NCBI RefSeq assembly: GCF_011044495.1
Contig: NZ_CP049143.1
Coordinates: 6,138,001 to 6,202,000, forward strand
Origin: Roseimicrobium sp. ORNL1
Lineage (GTDB): Bacteria; Verrucomicrobiota; Verrucomicrobiia; Verrucomicrobiales; Verrucomicrobiaceae
Direction of reading: 5' to 3'
Length of the DNA stretch: 64,000 nucleotides
The stretch's first letter is position 1. Every line of letters begins with the position of its first letter. The notes below the pieces were generated by a model. That model ran no database searches. It worked only from the letters and a program-made list of their open reading frames with translations, and was not told the origin of the DNA. Shown piece by piece: positions 41,165-48,858 of this stretch. The translations under genes were made by a program, and so were the position numbers.

Positions 41165-41599
41165 ATGAAGCAGCTCTTTCGCATGGCAGCACTGGGATGC
41201 ATGGTCCTCTTGGTGGTGATGCTGGCCAAGCTCGATCCCGGCGCCGTGGTGCCGGACAAGCGGGACCAGTCGCTGAAGCGCTGGATGAAGGCCCACATCA
41301 CGGATCCCAAGGTCGAGATGATGGGCTTCAGCGAATCAAGAATGCTGTGGGACCGTACCTTCCAAGTGGGTTGGATTCGCGGGAAAAATGCGCACGGCGT
41401 GACCGTGATGACCAACTATGTCTTCGAGGTGACGACTGGTCAGGTGCAGGAGATCGTGGACGGATGGTCGTCGCGGGATTTCATCGCCCTGAAACAGCTC
41501 GAGCTTCAAAGGATGAGCCCCAATCTGCAGGGACAGAAAGCCGGAGAGTTACAGCGTTTCTGCAATGAGATGGGCATCCCCATCGAACGCGAGACCTGA
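41165..41599 (+). CDS. Hypothetical membrane-anchored protein, 144 aa
   Basis: No family recognised. A basic start (MKQLFR) precedes a hydrophobic segment MAALGCMVLLVVMLAKL (residues about 7-23), which has no clear cleavage site and is probably a signal anchor. The remainder is soluble: KAHITDPKVEMMGFSESRML, then TFQVGWIRGKNAHGVTVMTN and YVFEVTTGQVQEIVDGW, suggesting a small mixed alpha/beta domain. The next gene (41662) has the same plan and size (anchor plus about 120 residues) and the same orientation, so the two may be related in role. They lie just after the tRNA-Pro gene. Confidence 0.6.
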   Translation: MKQLFRMAALGCMVLLVVMLAKLDPGAVVPDKRDQSLKRWMKAHITDPKVEMMGFSESRMLWDRTFQVGWIRGKNAHGVTVMTNYVFEVTTGQVQEIVDGWSSRDFIALKQLELQRMSPNLQGQKAGELQRFCNEMGIPIERET

Positions 41600-41661
41600 G
41601 CGGCAGCCTCCCGGGAAGCGAGCTTGACTACGGATGGAGAAATCAGGGATGATGCGGCGGC

Positions 41662-42162
41662 ATGAACAATATCGCTCGCTTTGGCATCGGTTTCATGAGC
41701 CTGATCATGCTCACCTTTGGCCTGGTGATGTACTTTGGCTTGTCGGGTAACTCGAAGACCACCATCCCAGAGGGACAAACTCAGGAGCAGGTGCAGACGT
41801 GGATGAACAAGAACCTGGCCAAGGAGCATGAGGTCGTGCGGCTGGGCAAGGAATGCATCTTTGAAGGTGAGGAAAGGCGGTACCGGGTGGTGGACCTCCG
41901 CGCCAAGGACAAGGCCAGCACCGACCCTGCTGCGGTGGAACCCTACGTGGTGCAATCCAAGCCCAATGGGGTGGTCGTGTACCACTGGACATTGAATGAG
42001 TTCATCTCCGAGAAAATGAACGCGGCAAAAACAGAATCCACACCTGAGCGGACCGCGTGGTACGAGAAACGCTGGCTGACACTACTGAAGGAAATGGGGG
42101 TGGATGAGCAGGTCATCTCGGCGGCAAGCAAACCTGCGGCTCCTGCCGCCGCCAGCAAATAG
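41662..42162 (+). CDS. Hypothetical membrane-anchored protein, 166 aa
   Basis: No family recognised. One N-terminal TM segment (IGFMSLIMLTFGLVMYFGL, residues about 9-27) is followed by a charged soluble domain, with GQTQEQVQTWMNKNLAKEHE, then YRVVDLRAKDKASTDPAAVE and VVVYHWTLNEFISEKMN. The end is Ala/Pro-rich low complexity (ASKPAAPAAASK). It should sit in the inner membrane with its domain outside the cytoplasm. It follows the similar gene at 41165 by 62 bp. Coding bias supports a real gene. Confidence 0.6.
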   Translation: MNNIARFGIGFMSLIMLTFGLVMYFGLSGNSKTTIPEGQTQEQVQTWMNKNLAKEHEVVRLGKECIFEGEERRYRVVDLRAKDKASTDPAAVEPYVVQSKPNGVVVYHWTLNEFISEKMNAAKTESTPERTAWYEKRWLTLLKEMGVDEQVISAASKPAAPAAASK

Positions 42163-42249
42163 GGCCATCGCATTTGGCACACCACGACAGCGCGCACCAG
42201 GCTGTTCTTGAGGTCGGGTGCCAGGGACCGAGTGGAAAGTGGACAGGGC

Positions 42250-42699
42250 TCAGCTGTCAAATCCTATGCCCTCGCAGATTCGGTCTACGTATTCGATGCG
42301 CCATGCGCGATAGTCCCTCCCACCTTCGAGGCCGATCAACATGCGACGGGTTTGCTTGTGGATGTAGAAGCTGATTTCGCCAATCGTCAGTCCGTCGATT
42401 TCTGCGGCGTAGAAGCCGCCGTACATGGCGAACCTTGCCTTGTCTCTTTCCTTTCCCGCCGCAATGGAGGCGACCAGATACTCAGGATCCGTAAGCACCT
42501 CGCGAGCGTAGGCCACTACCGCATCCGTGGGCTTTCTCAGACGATCATAATCCAGGCTGAACTTTAGGCCACGGTACTCTCCATGCCAGCTTTCGCTTTC
42601 TTCTGACCAGTTCGTGATGCCAAGCACCTCGTCGGTGTAAATGTTGTCAGGATCTTCACCTTTCTTGAAAGCGTCGAACAGGTTGGAGAAGAAGCCCAT
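42250..42699 (-). CDS. Hypothetical protein, 149 aa
   Basis: No family recognised; no signal peptide or TM segment, so probably cytoplasmic. It begins MGFFSNLFDAFKKGEDPDNI, a start often seen in small bacterial proteins, and is rich in aromatic residues (WSEESESWHGEYRGLKFSLD). The second half has FAMYGGFYAAEIDGLTIGEI, then SFYIHKQTRRMLIGLEGGRD. A regular alternation of charged and aromatic residues suggests an alpha/beta fold. It is convergent with the gene at 41662 and divergent from hflX. Confidence 0.6.
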   Translation of the reverse strand: MGFFSNLFDAFKKGEDPDNIYTDEVLGITNWSEESESWHGEYRGLKFSLDYDRLRKPTDAVVAYAREVLTDPEYLVASIAAGKERDKARFAMYGGFYAAEIDGLTIGEISFYIHKQTRRMLIGLEGGRDYRAWRIEYVDRICEGIGFDS

Positions 42700-42911
42700 G
42701 GCATGACTCTACCCACGGGCTGAAGCGGGATCAAGACGCGTGCCACATCCCCGGGCACCGGAGTGTTCCTTGAGGTAGTGCCATGAGTGGCTGTCTGCTG
42801 TAAATCTCCCCCCTTCCTTTCATCCGGGGATTTTGATGGTATGCTGGAGATTCGCTCTTTCCTTCACACGGGAAGAGCGGTCTCAAACGTATCCCACTGA
42901 AAGAAAGCCCG

Positions 42912-44225
42912 ATGTTCGACATTCGCGAAAAACCCAATCTTGTTGAGAGCGCCCTGCTCGTCAGCGCCTGCTTTCGCCGTGAGGATCTCGCAGAGGCACG
43001 CGAATTGTTGGATGAACTCAAGGATCTGGTCAGCACCTTGAGCATCGGCATTGCGGATACCATCACAGTGCATGTGCGGGACATGAGTCCCCGCTACCTC
43101 ACCGGTACGGGCAAGGCGAAGGAACTCATGGACCACGCCAAGGCACTGGGATGCGATGCCATCATCTTCGACAACGAACTGTCGCCGGGGCAGCAACGTG
43201 CCTGGGAGGCAGACTCGGGGCTGTGCGTCATCGACCGGCACGAGGTCATCCTGGATATTTTCAATCTGCGGGCACGCACGCGTGAGGCGCGCCTTCAGGT
43301 GGCCCTGGCTCGCATGGAGTACTCCATGTCCCGCCTCACCCGCATGTGGGCGCACCTTGACCGCCAGCGCGGTGCAGGTGGCGCCGGCGGCGGTGGTGGT
43401 GGCGCAGGAGGTGGCGGCGGCGCAGCGCGTGGTGAAGGTGAACTCCAGCTCGAAATTGACCGGCGACTCGCGAACAAACGCGTGGAGAAACTCCGGGCAG
43501 AGCTCCTGGAGGTGCGCAAACAACGCGACACGCAGCGAAAGGAACGAAGCCGCGTACCCCTGCCCCATGGCGCGATCGTAGGCTACACGAACGCCGGCAA
43601 GTCCTCCCTGCTGAACGCGCTGACGCAAAGCGATGTGCTCGCCGAGGACAAACTCTTTGCCACGCTCGATACCACGACACGGCGCATGGAGATGCCCGAC
43701 GGCCAGCAAATCCTGCTGACCGACACGGTGGGCTTCGTGCGCAAGCTGCCCCACGATCTCGTGCAGAGCTTCCGAGCTACCCTGGAAGAAGCGAACCTTG
43801 CCGACTTCCTCATCCATGTGGTGGATGCCACGCATGAGAGCGCGGAGAAATTCATGGAAACTACCGTGGAGGTGCTTGGGGAAATCGGCGCCGGCGGCAA
43901 GAAGACCATCCTTGCCTTCAACAAGATTGACCTCGTCACCGATCCTGAGCGTCTACAGGAACTGCAGCACCGGCATCCCGATGCGGTGATGATTTCCGTG
44001 AAGACAGGAGCGGGCATGGAGGATCTGCTGCATCGCGTCCACGAAATGGTCTTTGACCGCGTGGTGCGGCTCGATTTGCGTCTGCCGATGAACCGGCTGG
44101 ATCTCCTCGCGCTAGCGCATCAGGAGGGCAAGGTGTTGCACGAAGACTACGAGGCGGATGCAGCCGTGGTCCAGTGTGTGGTGCCCAAGCGCCTGGTTTC
44201 GAGATTCACGCCATTCGCGGTGTAG
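42912..44225 (+). CDS. hflX: Ribosome-associated GTPase HflX
   Basis: 437 aa, slightly long for HflX, a translational GTPase that splits stalled or heat-damaged 70S ribosomes. The N-terminal HflX domain shows MSPRYLTGTGKAKELMDHAK, IIFDNELSPGQQRAWE and DRHEVILDIFNLRARTREAR. The GTPase domain (about 215-380) has G1 GYTNAGKSSLLNAL, G2 region TLDTTTR, G3 DTVGF and G4 FNKIDLV. Between the two domains, residues about 156-178 are almost entirely glycine and alanine (GAGGAGGGGGGAGGGG), an unusual flexible linker. A weak AAAGCC/GGCTTT hairpin near 44291-44313 may end the transcript. Confidence 0.92.
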   Translation: MFDIREKPNLVESALLVSACFRREDLAEARELLDELKDLVSTLSIGIADTITVHVRDMSPRYLTGTGKAKELMDHAKALGCDAIIFDNELSPGQQRAWEADSGLCVIDRHEVILDIFNLRARTREARLQVALARMEYSMSRLTRMWAHLDRQRGAGGAGGGGGGAGGGGGAARGEGELQLEIDRRLANKRVEKLRAELLEVRKQRDTQRKERSRVPLPHGAIVGYTNAGKSSLLNALTQSDVLAEDKLFATLDTTTRRMEMPDGQQILLTDTVGFVRKLPHDLVQSFRATLEEANLADFLIHVVDATHESAEKFMETTVEVLGEIGAGGKKTILAFNKIDLVTDPERLQELQHRHPDAVMISVKTGAGMEDLLHRVHEMVFDRVVRLDLRLPMNRLDLLALAHQEGKVLHEDYEADAAVVQCVVPKRLVSRFTPFAV

Positions 44226-44402
44226 TCGAGACAACGCAGAACTCGCGCGACTGCCTTCATCGCAGGGGCCGTCCCAGCCGATTTTTTAAAAAAAGCCGAC
44301 TGCTGGCTTTGTTATTTTAAAAATCTTAAATTCTCATTGAACTTAATTAAAATTCTGCTAAAAGCTACATAGGCATTAACAAACTCAACCCCTTGGACTG
44401 CC

Positions 44403-45176
44403 ATGTTGCGTCACCTTTTCCTCCATCGGGTCCGCAGCCGAGCGCATCAACTTTTTGCGTTTCTCTTCCCTAAGGGATTCGATGGCGAGGTCTTCATTTG
44501 CGGCGGCGCCTTCAAGCCGCTCCTACGCAAGGGACTGGCCATGCACGATCTTGACCTCTGGGTCCGCGATCGCAAACAACGGGCAAATCTCTGCCAAGCC
44601 CTGTTGGATCGCGGAGCGGTGCTGCTGCAGGACTTCCATCCCTACTGCCTAAAATTCCGTCTGGAAGGGCAGATCATTGAAATCACCTATCACAACGTGA
44701 AGGACGGTGCCCTGGTCGACGTCCTGAACACATTCGACGTCGCGCTCTGCGCCATGGGAGCAAGATTTCAGCGCGGACGCCTCGCTGAGGTGCACGTCAC
44801 CGACGAGTGCTGGCAATCCATCCGCGCCAAGGAGGTGCGCCTGCTAGACTCGTATTTCTGTTTCATCGGTTTGGAGAGGCCCGCCAGCCTGCTGCGCTCA
44901 CTGCACCGCATGGGACAGAAGGCGGCCGAACTCGGCTACCAGGTGAACAGCGATCACGAACATCGCCTCTGGGAGATCTACTGGAAGGAGTATACCGAAG
45001 AGGAACGCCGCACGGCCATGGATCTGTACTTCGACACCATGGTAGCCTACAAGGGCCAGCACGATGAACGCATCGTGCACCGTGCTTCCGTTTCTTATGT
45101 GCCCATTCCAAAGGCGCAGGGAGATGCCATGCCTCTTCCCATAGCGCCTCGAGGATTGAGGGTGCAGCCGGCGTAG
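44403..45176 (+). CDS. Nucleotidyltransferase-fold protein, function unknown
   Basis: 257 aa. The N-terminal third looks like a polymerase-beta-type nucleotidyltransferase core: FICGGAFKPLLRKG (residues about 31-44) followed by HDLDLWVRDRKQR, i.e. the GG...DxD pattern of the poly(A) polymerase/CCA-adding group. QIIEITYHNVKDGALVDVLN could hold the third carboxylate strand. FDVALCAMGARF, AKEVRLLDSYFCFIGLERPA and a helical C-terminal part follow; there is no RNA-binding head domain. The upstream region (44280-44400) is strikingly AT-rich for this genome, with poly-A/T tracts. It may be a toxin-like or antibiotic-modifying NTase. No partner gene is clear. Confidence 0.5.
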   Translation: MLRHLFLHRVRSRAHQLFAFLFPKGFDGEVFICGGAFKPLLRKGLAMHDLDLWVRDRKQRANLCQALLDRGAVLLQDFHPYCLKFRLEGQIIEITYHNVKDGALVDVLNTFDVALCAMGARFQRGRLAEVHVTDECWQSIRAKEVRLLDSYFCFIGLERPASLLRSLHRMGQKAAELGYQVNSDHEHRLWEIYWKEYTEEERRTAMDLYFDTMVAYKGQHDERIVHRASVSYVPIPKAQGDAMPLPIAPRGLRVQPA

Positions 45177-45290
45177 CGGCTGCCGTGGGAGAAGGGATAC
45201 GGACCTTCGGCTTCGCCCAAGCTGAGTCAAATGGCTATTGCGGGCTGCTGTTGCGATCCTATCATCGCGCCTCTAGCGACTAACAATTCC

Positions 45291-45500
45291 ATGAAACAAA
45301 TCGGCGGCTACATGTTTTTCTTTGGCGCAGGGTCCATCATCCTGAGCTTTATGCAGATGGAATTCATCCTGCTCAGCTGGATCAGCCTCTGGGGCGAACA
45401 GGTGGCATGGATCATCCGCATTGCCCTCATCGTGGTGGGCGGCTTCCTCTGGCTGACGGGGAAGAAGATGGAAGACCAGGATCAGGCCCCGCAGCAATAG
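45291..45500 (+). CDS. Small membrane protein, 69 aa
   Basis: From the ATG at 45291 the protein has two hydrophobic helices: YMFFFGAGSIILSFMQMEFI (residues about 7-26) and VAWIIRIALIVVGGFLWLTG (about 38-57), followed by the polar tail KKMEDQDQAPQQ. The helices are joined by a short loop with a Trp-rich patch. No family recognised. It lies between the NTase-fold gene and the convergent PVC cytochrome gene. Similar two-helix small proteins are common in Verrucomicrobia, but no role is known. Confidence 0.55.
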   Translation: MKQIGGYMFFFGAGSIILSFMQMEFILLSWISLWGEQVAWIIRIALIVVGGFLWLTGKKMEDQDQAPQQ

Positions 45501-45526
45501 CGTTGGGGCCGCTGATTCAATTGCCA

Positions 45527-48500
45527 CTACGGCTTCATCAGCCACGCGAAGAGATCGCGCAGGTCTGCATCGCTCAATCCCGCCATCAGACCTTCCGGCA
45601 TGAGGGAGATGGGTGAGGCTTCCAAGCTCTCCACATCTTCCGCACGCGCGGTGTGGCGCTGCCCGGCGATGTCGCGCAGGGAGATGCCAGCGGCGTCCTG
45701 CTTGTCGAGGATGCCCATGAGCACCTGGCCACCTTTGATCTTCGCCACGTAGGCACCGAAGCCCTCGCGAATCTCCATGCTGGGAGCGATGGTGGCCGCG
45801 AGCCAGAACTCGGGATTCGTACGCTCATAGCCGGTGAGATCCGGGCCCACCTTGCCGCCTTCACCAAAGAGGGTGTGGCAGATGGCGCAGCGTTGGGTGA
45901 AGAGCAGTTTCCCCTTCTCTGGATCGCCCGCAGCACCGCCGTGGATAGCCTTCTTGATGCGCTCCATCTCCGCCTGCTTCTGGGCGTCGCTCAACAGGGT
46001 GTTTTTCTGGGGCCAGTGCTTCTCGATGCGGGTCGCGAGTTCCTTGTCTCCGTAAGAGAGCATCTGGCGCACGATATCCGGAGCGACCTGCTCAGACTTG
46101 ATGTGCCACTGGTCCACTTCATTGAGGAAATAACTCACCCACTCCTTGCGGCTGGCCAGCATACGGTGTGCGGCGTCGCGCAGCGCAGCGTCACCGGCAT
46201 AGCGGGCCTCATATCCCTTCAGCACGGCTTCAGCGAGACGCTTCTCTTCGAAGCGCGCGGCGACGGGCAGCACGGCCTTCTTCAGGCCCACATCTCCCGC
46301 ACCGGACAGCACCTTCAGGAACGCAGGCACGGCCTCTTTTGAGCCCGACTCGGCAAGCGCCACCACCAGTGCGGCGCGCTTGGCGGAAGGCGCCTTGGGA
46401 TCTGCCACAATGTCGGCCGCCTTCTTCGCGGCCTCCGCATTGCCCGTCTTCACCGCAAGCGCCAGATCCGAATCAAGACGGCTCTTGATGAAAGCAGCGA
46501 GTGGCGTGGCGAGAGCCTCCGGCAGCTCGGGGATCTTTCCTCCTTCGAATGCCGCAGCGATGCCCTCGATGACCAGCGCCTGATCATCCGGGCGCTTTGC
46601 CAGGGCAAGCAGTTTCGCGCAAGCATCGTAGTTCTCCTTGCCACCGGCCATGGCCCAGCGCTTCGTCAGCATCTGGATGCCGTGGCTGCGCGCGAGTTTC
46701 ATGTCCCAGGCGGCAGGCTCGGAAAAAAGTGTGAGCAAGGCATCGCGATCGCTCTCTGCCTTGTCCTCAATCGCCCACCAAAGGATGAGCGGGATGCGCT
46801 GGTCCGCGGCATCGGCATCACGCCCCATCATGACCCGCACGATGGGAAGCGAAGATTCGGCCGGCAGGCGCTTCGCGCTGCACAGGATCTGCGTGCGCAC
46901 TTCGGGATGCTCCTCCCGCGCGGAGAGTTCCTTGAGCGAAGCCACCAACTGCGTGCTGGCAATGCCGGCATCACCCACGCACTTCACCACCCAGCGGCGC
47001 ACATAGGGATCGGGGTGCTTCAGGAGATCGATGGCGAGTTCATCCGTGAATCCGCCGAGCATGTGCAGCGCCTGCAGGGCATCAATGGCATGCGGATTCT
47101 TCTCCGAGCGCGCCAGTTTTTCCAGCTCGGGCAGTGCGCTCTTTTGATCACGCCATGCAAGCTCCAGCGCTGCCTGACGACGCCACCATTTGGCGGAATG
47201 ATCCAACAGCTTGATGAGCTCTGTGGTGGGAGACTTCTGAAGATCGAAGGGCTTCAAGGCCACCTTCTTGCCATCGGGACGCACGCGGTAGATGCGGCCA
47301 TCCTTCTTGCTCCAGTCGTCCACGGGACGCACGTGACTGAGACGCGTATCATACCAGTCCGCCAGCCACACGCAACCATCGGGCCCAACCTTCGCATCCA
47401 CCGGGCGGAACCACCGGTCCGTGCTCGTGAGCAGCGGCGCGTCGTCTTCCACGCGGAAGGTGCTCGTATCCGCGATGCGGCGGCTCACATAGCACATGTT
47501 CTGCAGCGAGTTCCCCGCGACAATACGACCACCCAGCGTATCCGCCATGAGATCGCCGTCGTAGATGCAGAAGGTCTGGGAGAAGCGCTTGCCATCGCTC
47601 TTCGTCACCATGTGGTCGAAATAACCAAAGCTGTAGGGATTGAGCGCAGGGCCGTGCTTGCCGAAATTTTTCGAGCCACTCATGCCCTGGTCATAGTGCA
47701 TGCCACGTTGCGAGCCGTTGGTGCCGCTGAAGACGCGTCCCTGGGCATCGATCTCTGTGCTGAAGGTATTGCCACCGCCCTCGCCGTAGATTTCGAACAC
47801 CTTCGTCTTCGGATGATAGCGCCAGATGTGCTGGCCTTCGAACTTCACGTTCTTCGAAACCTTGCTGGAGACGTTTCCCTTCGTGGTGCTGCCGTTGGCG
47901 CCATAGATCCAGCCATCCGGGCCGAACTGAATGCTGTTCGCCACGGCGTGGGTGTCTTCGAGACCAAATCCTTTCAGGGCCACTTCTGGATCGGCATCAG
48001 GCACATCGTCATCATTCGCATCAGGATAGAAGAGCAGGTACGGCGGGTTCATCACCCAGATGCCGCCGGCGCCCTTGATGGCGGCCGTGGCGATGTTCAG
48101 TCCTTCGATCACCGTCTTGTGGCTGTCGAGCGTGCCGTCACCATCGGTATCCTCGAGCACCACAATCTTGTCCGCGCCCTTTTCGCCCTTCGGCGGAGGC
48201 TCGGGCACCTTGTCGAAGACAGCGCGCAGGTGCTGGTCGTACTTCAGAATCTTCAGTCCGGCAGGGAACTGGTACTGGCGATAGAGCGTAACCCAAAGCC
48301 TGCCGCGTGAATCCCAGGACATGTAGAGCGGCTGCTCCACCACCGGCTCGGAGGCCATGAGATCGATGTCGAAACCGGGGCGCATGTTGAAGGCCTGCAG
48401 CGCTTCCTTGGGGGACTTGGGCGGCGTGTCGTCGCGCAGCGTGCCGCGTCCCTGGAACTCCTGCATGATCTTCTTCACTTCATCATTACCCGCAGGCGCA

Positions 48501-48568
48501 GCCTCCTCGGCAGACAGGGTGGCAGTAAGGCAGAGCAGTGCCAGGGTGGAAGAAACGAAACGGAGCAT
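45527..48568 (-). CDS. PVC-type cytochrome c, beta-propeller/HEAT protein
   Basis: 1013 aa, secreted (MLRFVSSTLALLCLTATLSA signal). Residues about 55-430 form a dehydrogenase-like beta-propeller: NMRPGFDIDLMASEPVVEQP, MSWDSRGRLWVTLYRQYQFP, VLEDTDGDGTLDSHKTVIEG and VGPDGCVWLADWYD. Residues about 440-850 are HEAT-like helical repeats. The C-terminal domain is a single c-type cytochrome: CAICH (about residue 898), then GPDLTGYERTNPEFWLA and a final SDADLRDLFAWLM. This three-part layout is characteristic of Planctomycetes and Verrucomicrobia and is often linked to sugar or polysaccharide oxidation. Substrate unknown. It is probably periplasmic or outer membrane-associated. Confidence 0.85.
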   Translation of the reverse strand: MLRFVSSTLALLCLTATLSAEEAAPAGNDEVKKIMQEFQGRGTLRDDTPPKSPKEALQAFNMRPGFDIDLMASEPVVEQPLYMSWDSRGRLWVTLYRQYQFPAGLKILKYDQHLRAVFDKVPEPPPKGEKGADKIVVLEDTDGDGTLDSHKTVIEGLNIATAAIKGAGGIWVMNPPYLLFYPDANDDDVPDADPEVALKGFGLEDTHAVANSIQFGPDGWIYGANGSTTKGNVSSKVSKNVKFEGQHIWRYHPKTKVFEIYGEGGGNTFSTEIDAQGRVFSGTNGSQRGMHYDQGMSGSKNFGKHGPALNPYSFGYFDHMVTKSDGKRFSQTFCIYDGDLMADTLGGRIVAGNSLQNMCYVSRRIADTSTFRVEDDAPLLTSTDRWFRPVDAKVGPDGCVWLADWYDTRLSHVRPVDDWSKKDGRIYRVRPDGKKVALKPFDLQKSPTTELIKLLDHSAKWWRRQAALELAWRDQKSALPELEKLARSEKNPHAIDALQALHMLGGFTDELAIDLLKHPDPYVRRWVVKCVGDAGIASTQLVASLKELSAREEHPEVRTQILCSAKRLPAESSLPIVRVMMGRDADAADQRIPLILWWAIEDKAESDRDALLTLFSEPAAWDMKLARSHGIQMLTKRWAMAGGKENYDACAKLLALAKRPDDQALVIEGIAAAFEGGKIPELPEALATPLAAFIKSRLDSDLALAVKTGNAEAAKKAADIVADPKAPSAKRAALVVALAESGSKEAVPAFLKVLSGAGDVGLKKAVLPVAARFEEKRLAEAVLKGYEARYAGDAALRDAAHRMLASRKEWVSYFLNEVDQWHIKSEQVAPDIVRQMLSYGDKELATRIEKHWPQKNTLLSDAQKQAEMERIKKAIHGGAAGDPEKGKLLFTQRCAICHTLFGEGGKVGPDLTGYERTNPEFWLAATIAPSMEIREGFGAYVAKIKGGQVLMGILDKQDAAGISLRDIAGQRHTARAEDVESLEASPISLMPEGLMAGLSDADLRDLFAWLMKP

Positions 48569-48858
48569 GGTGCGGGTACGGTGGGAGGCGTCGGATTGTT
48601 ACGCAGCGAGTCATAGACGGGTACGCGGGGACTCTCCGGGGTTCACCCCCGTAGGTGACCGGTGGTGATACGAAAATGCGGGGCACCCTTAAGTACCGCG
48701 TCAGGTGGGCTCAAGGGCATCGATTTGTTCTCAACGCACAGCCGTCACTCCCTGGTCACACGATGAACCGTTGACCGAACGCGGCCAGCTCACAGCCATC
48801 ACCCAGGCAAGCCCTGCATCGCGAACAGATCCATTCCCTGCCCTTGTCCCATTCTTGC

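Noticed and set aside
46682-48310. 542-aa + strand ORF over the PVC cytochrome gene
   Set aside because: His/Arg/Ala-rich composition without motifs; shadow of the minus-strand gene.
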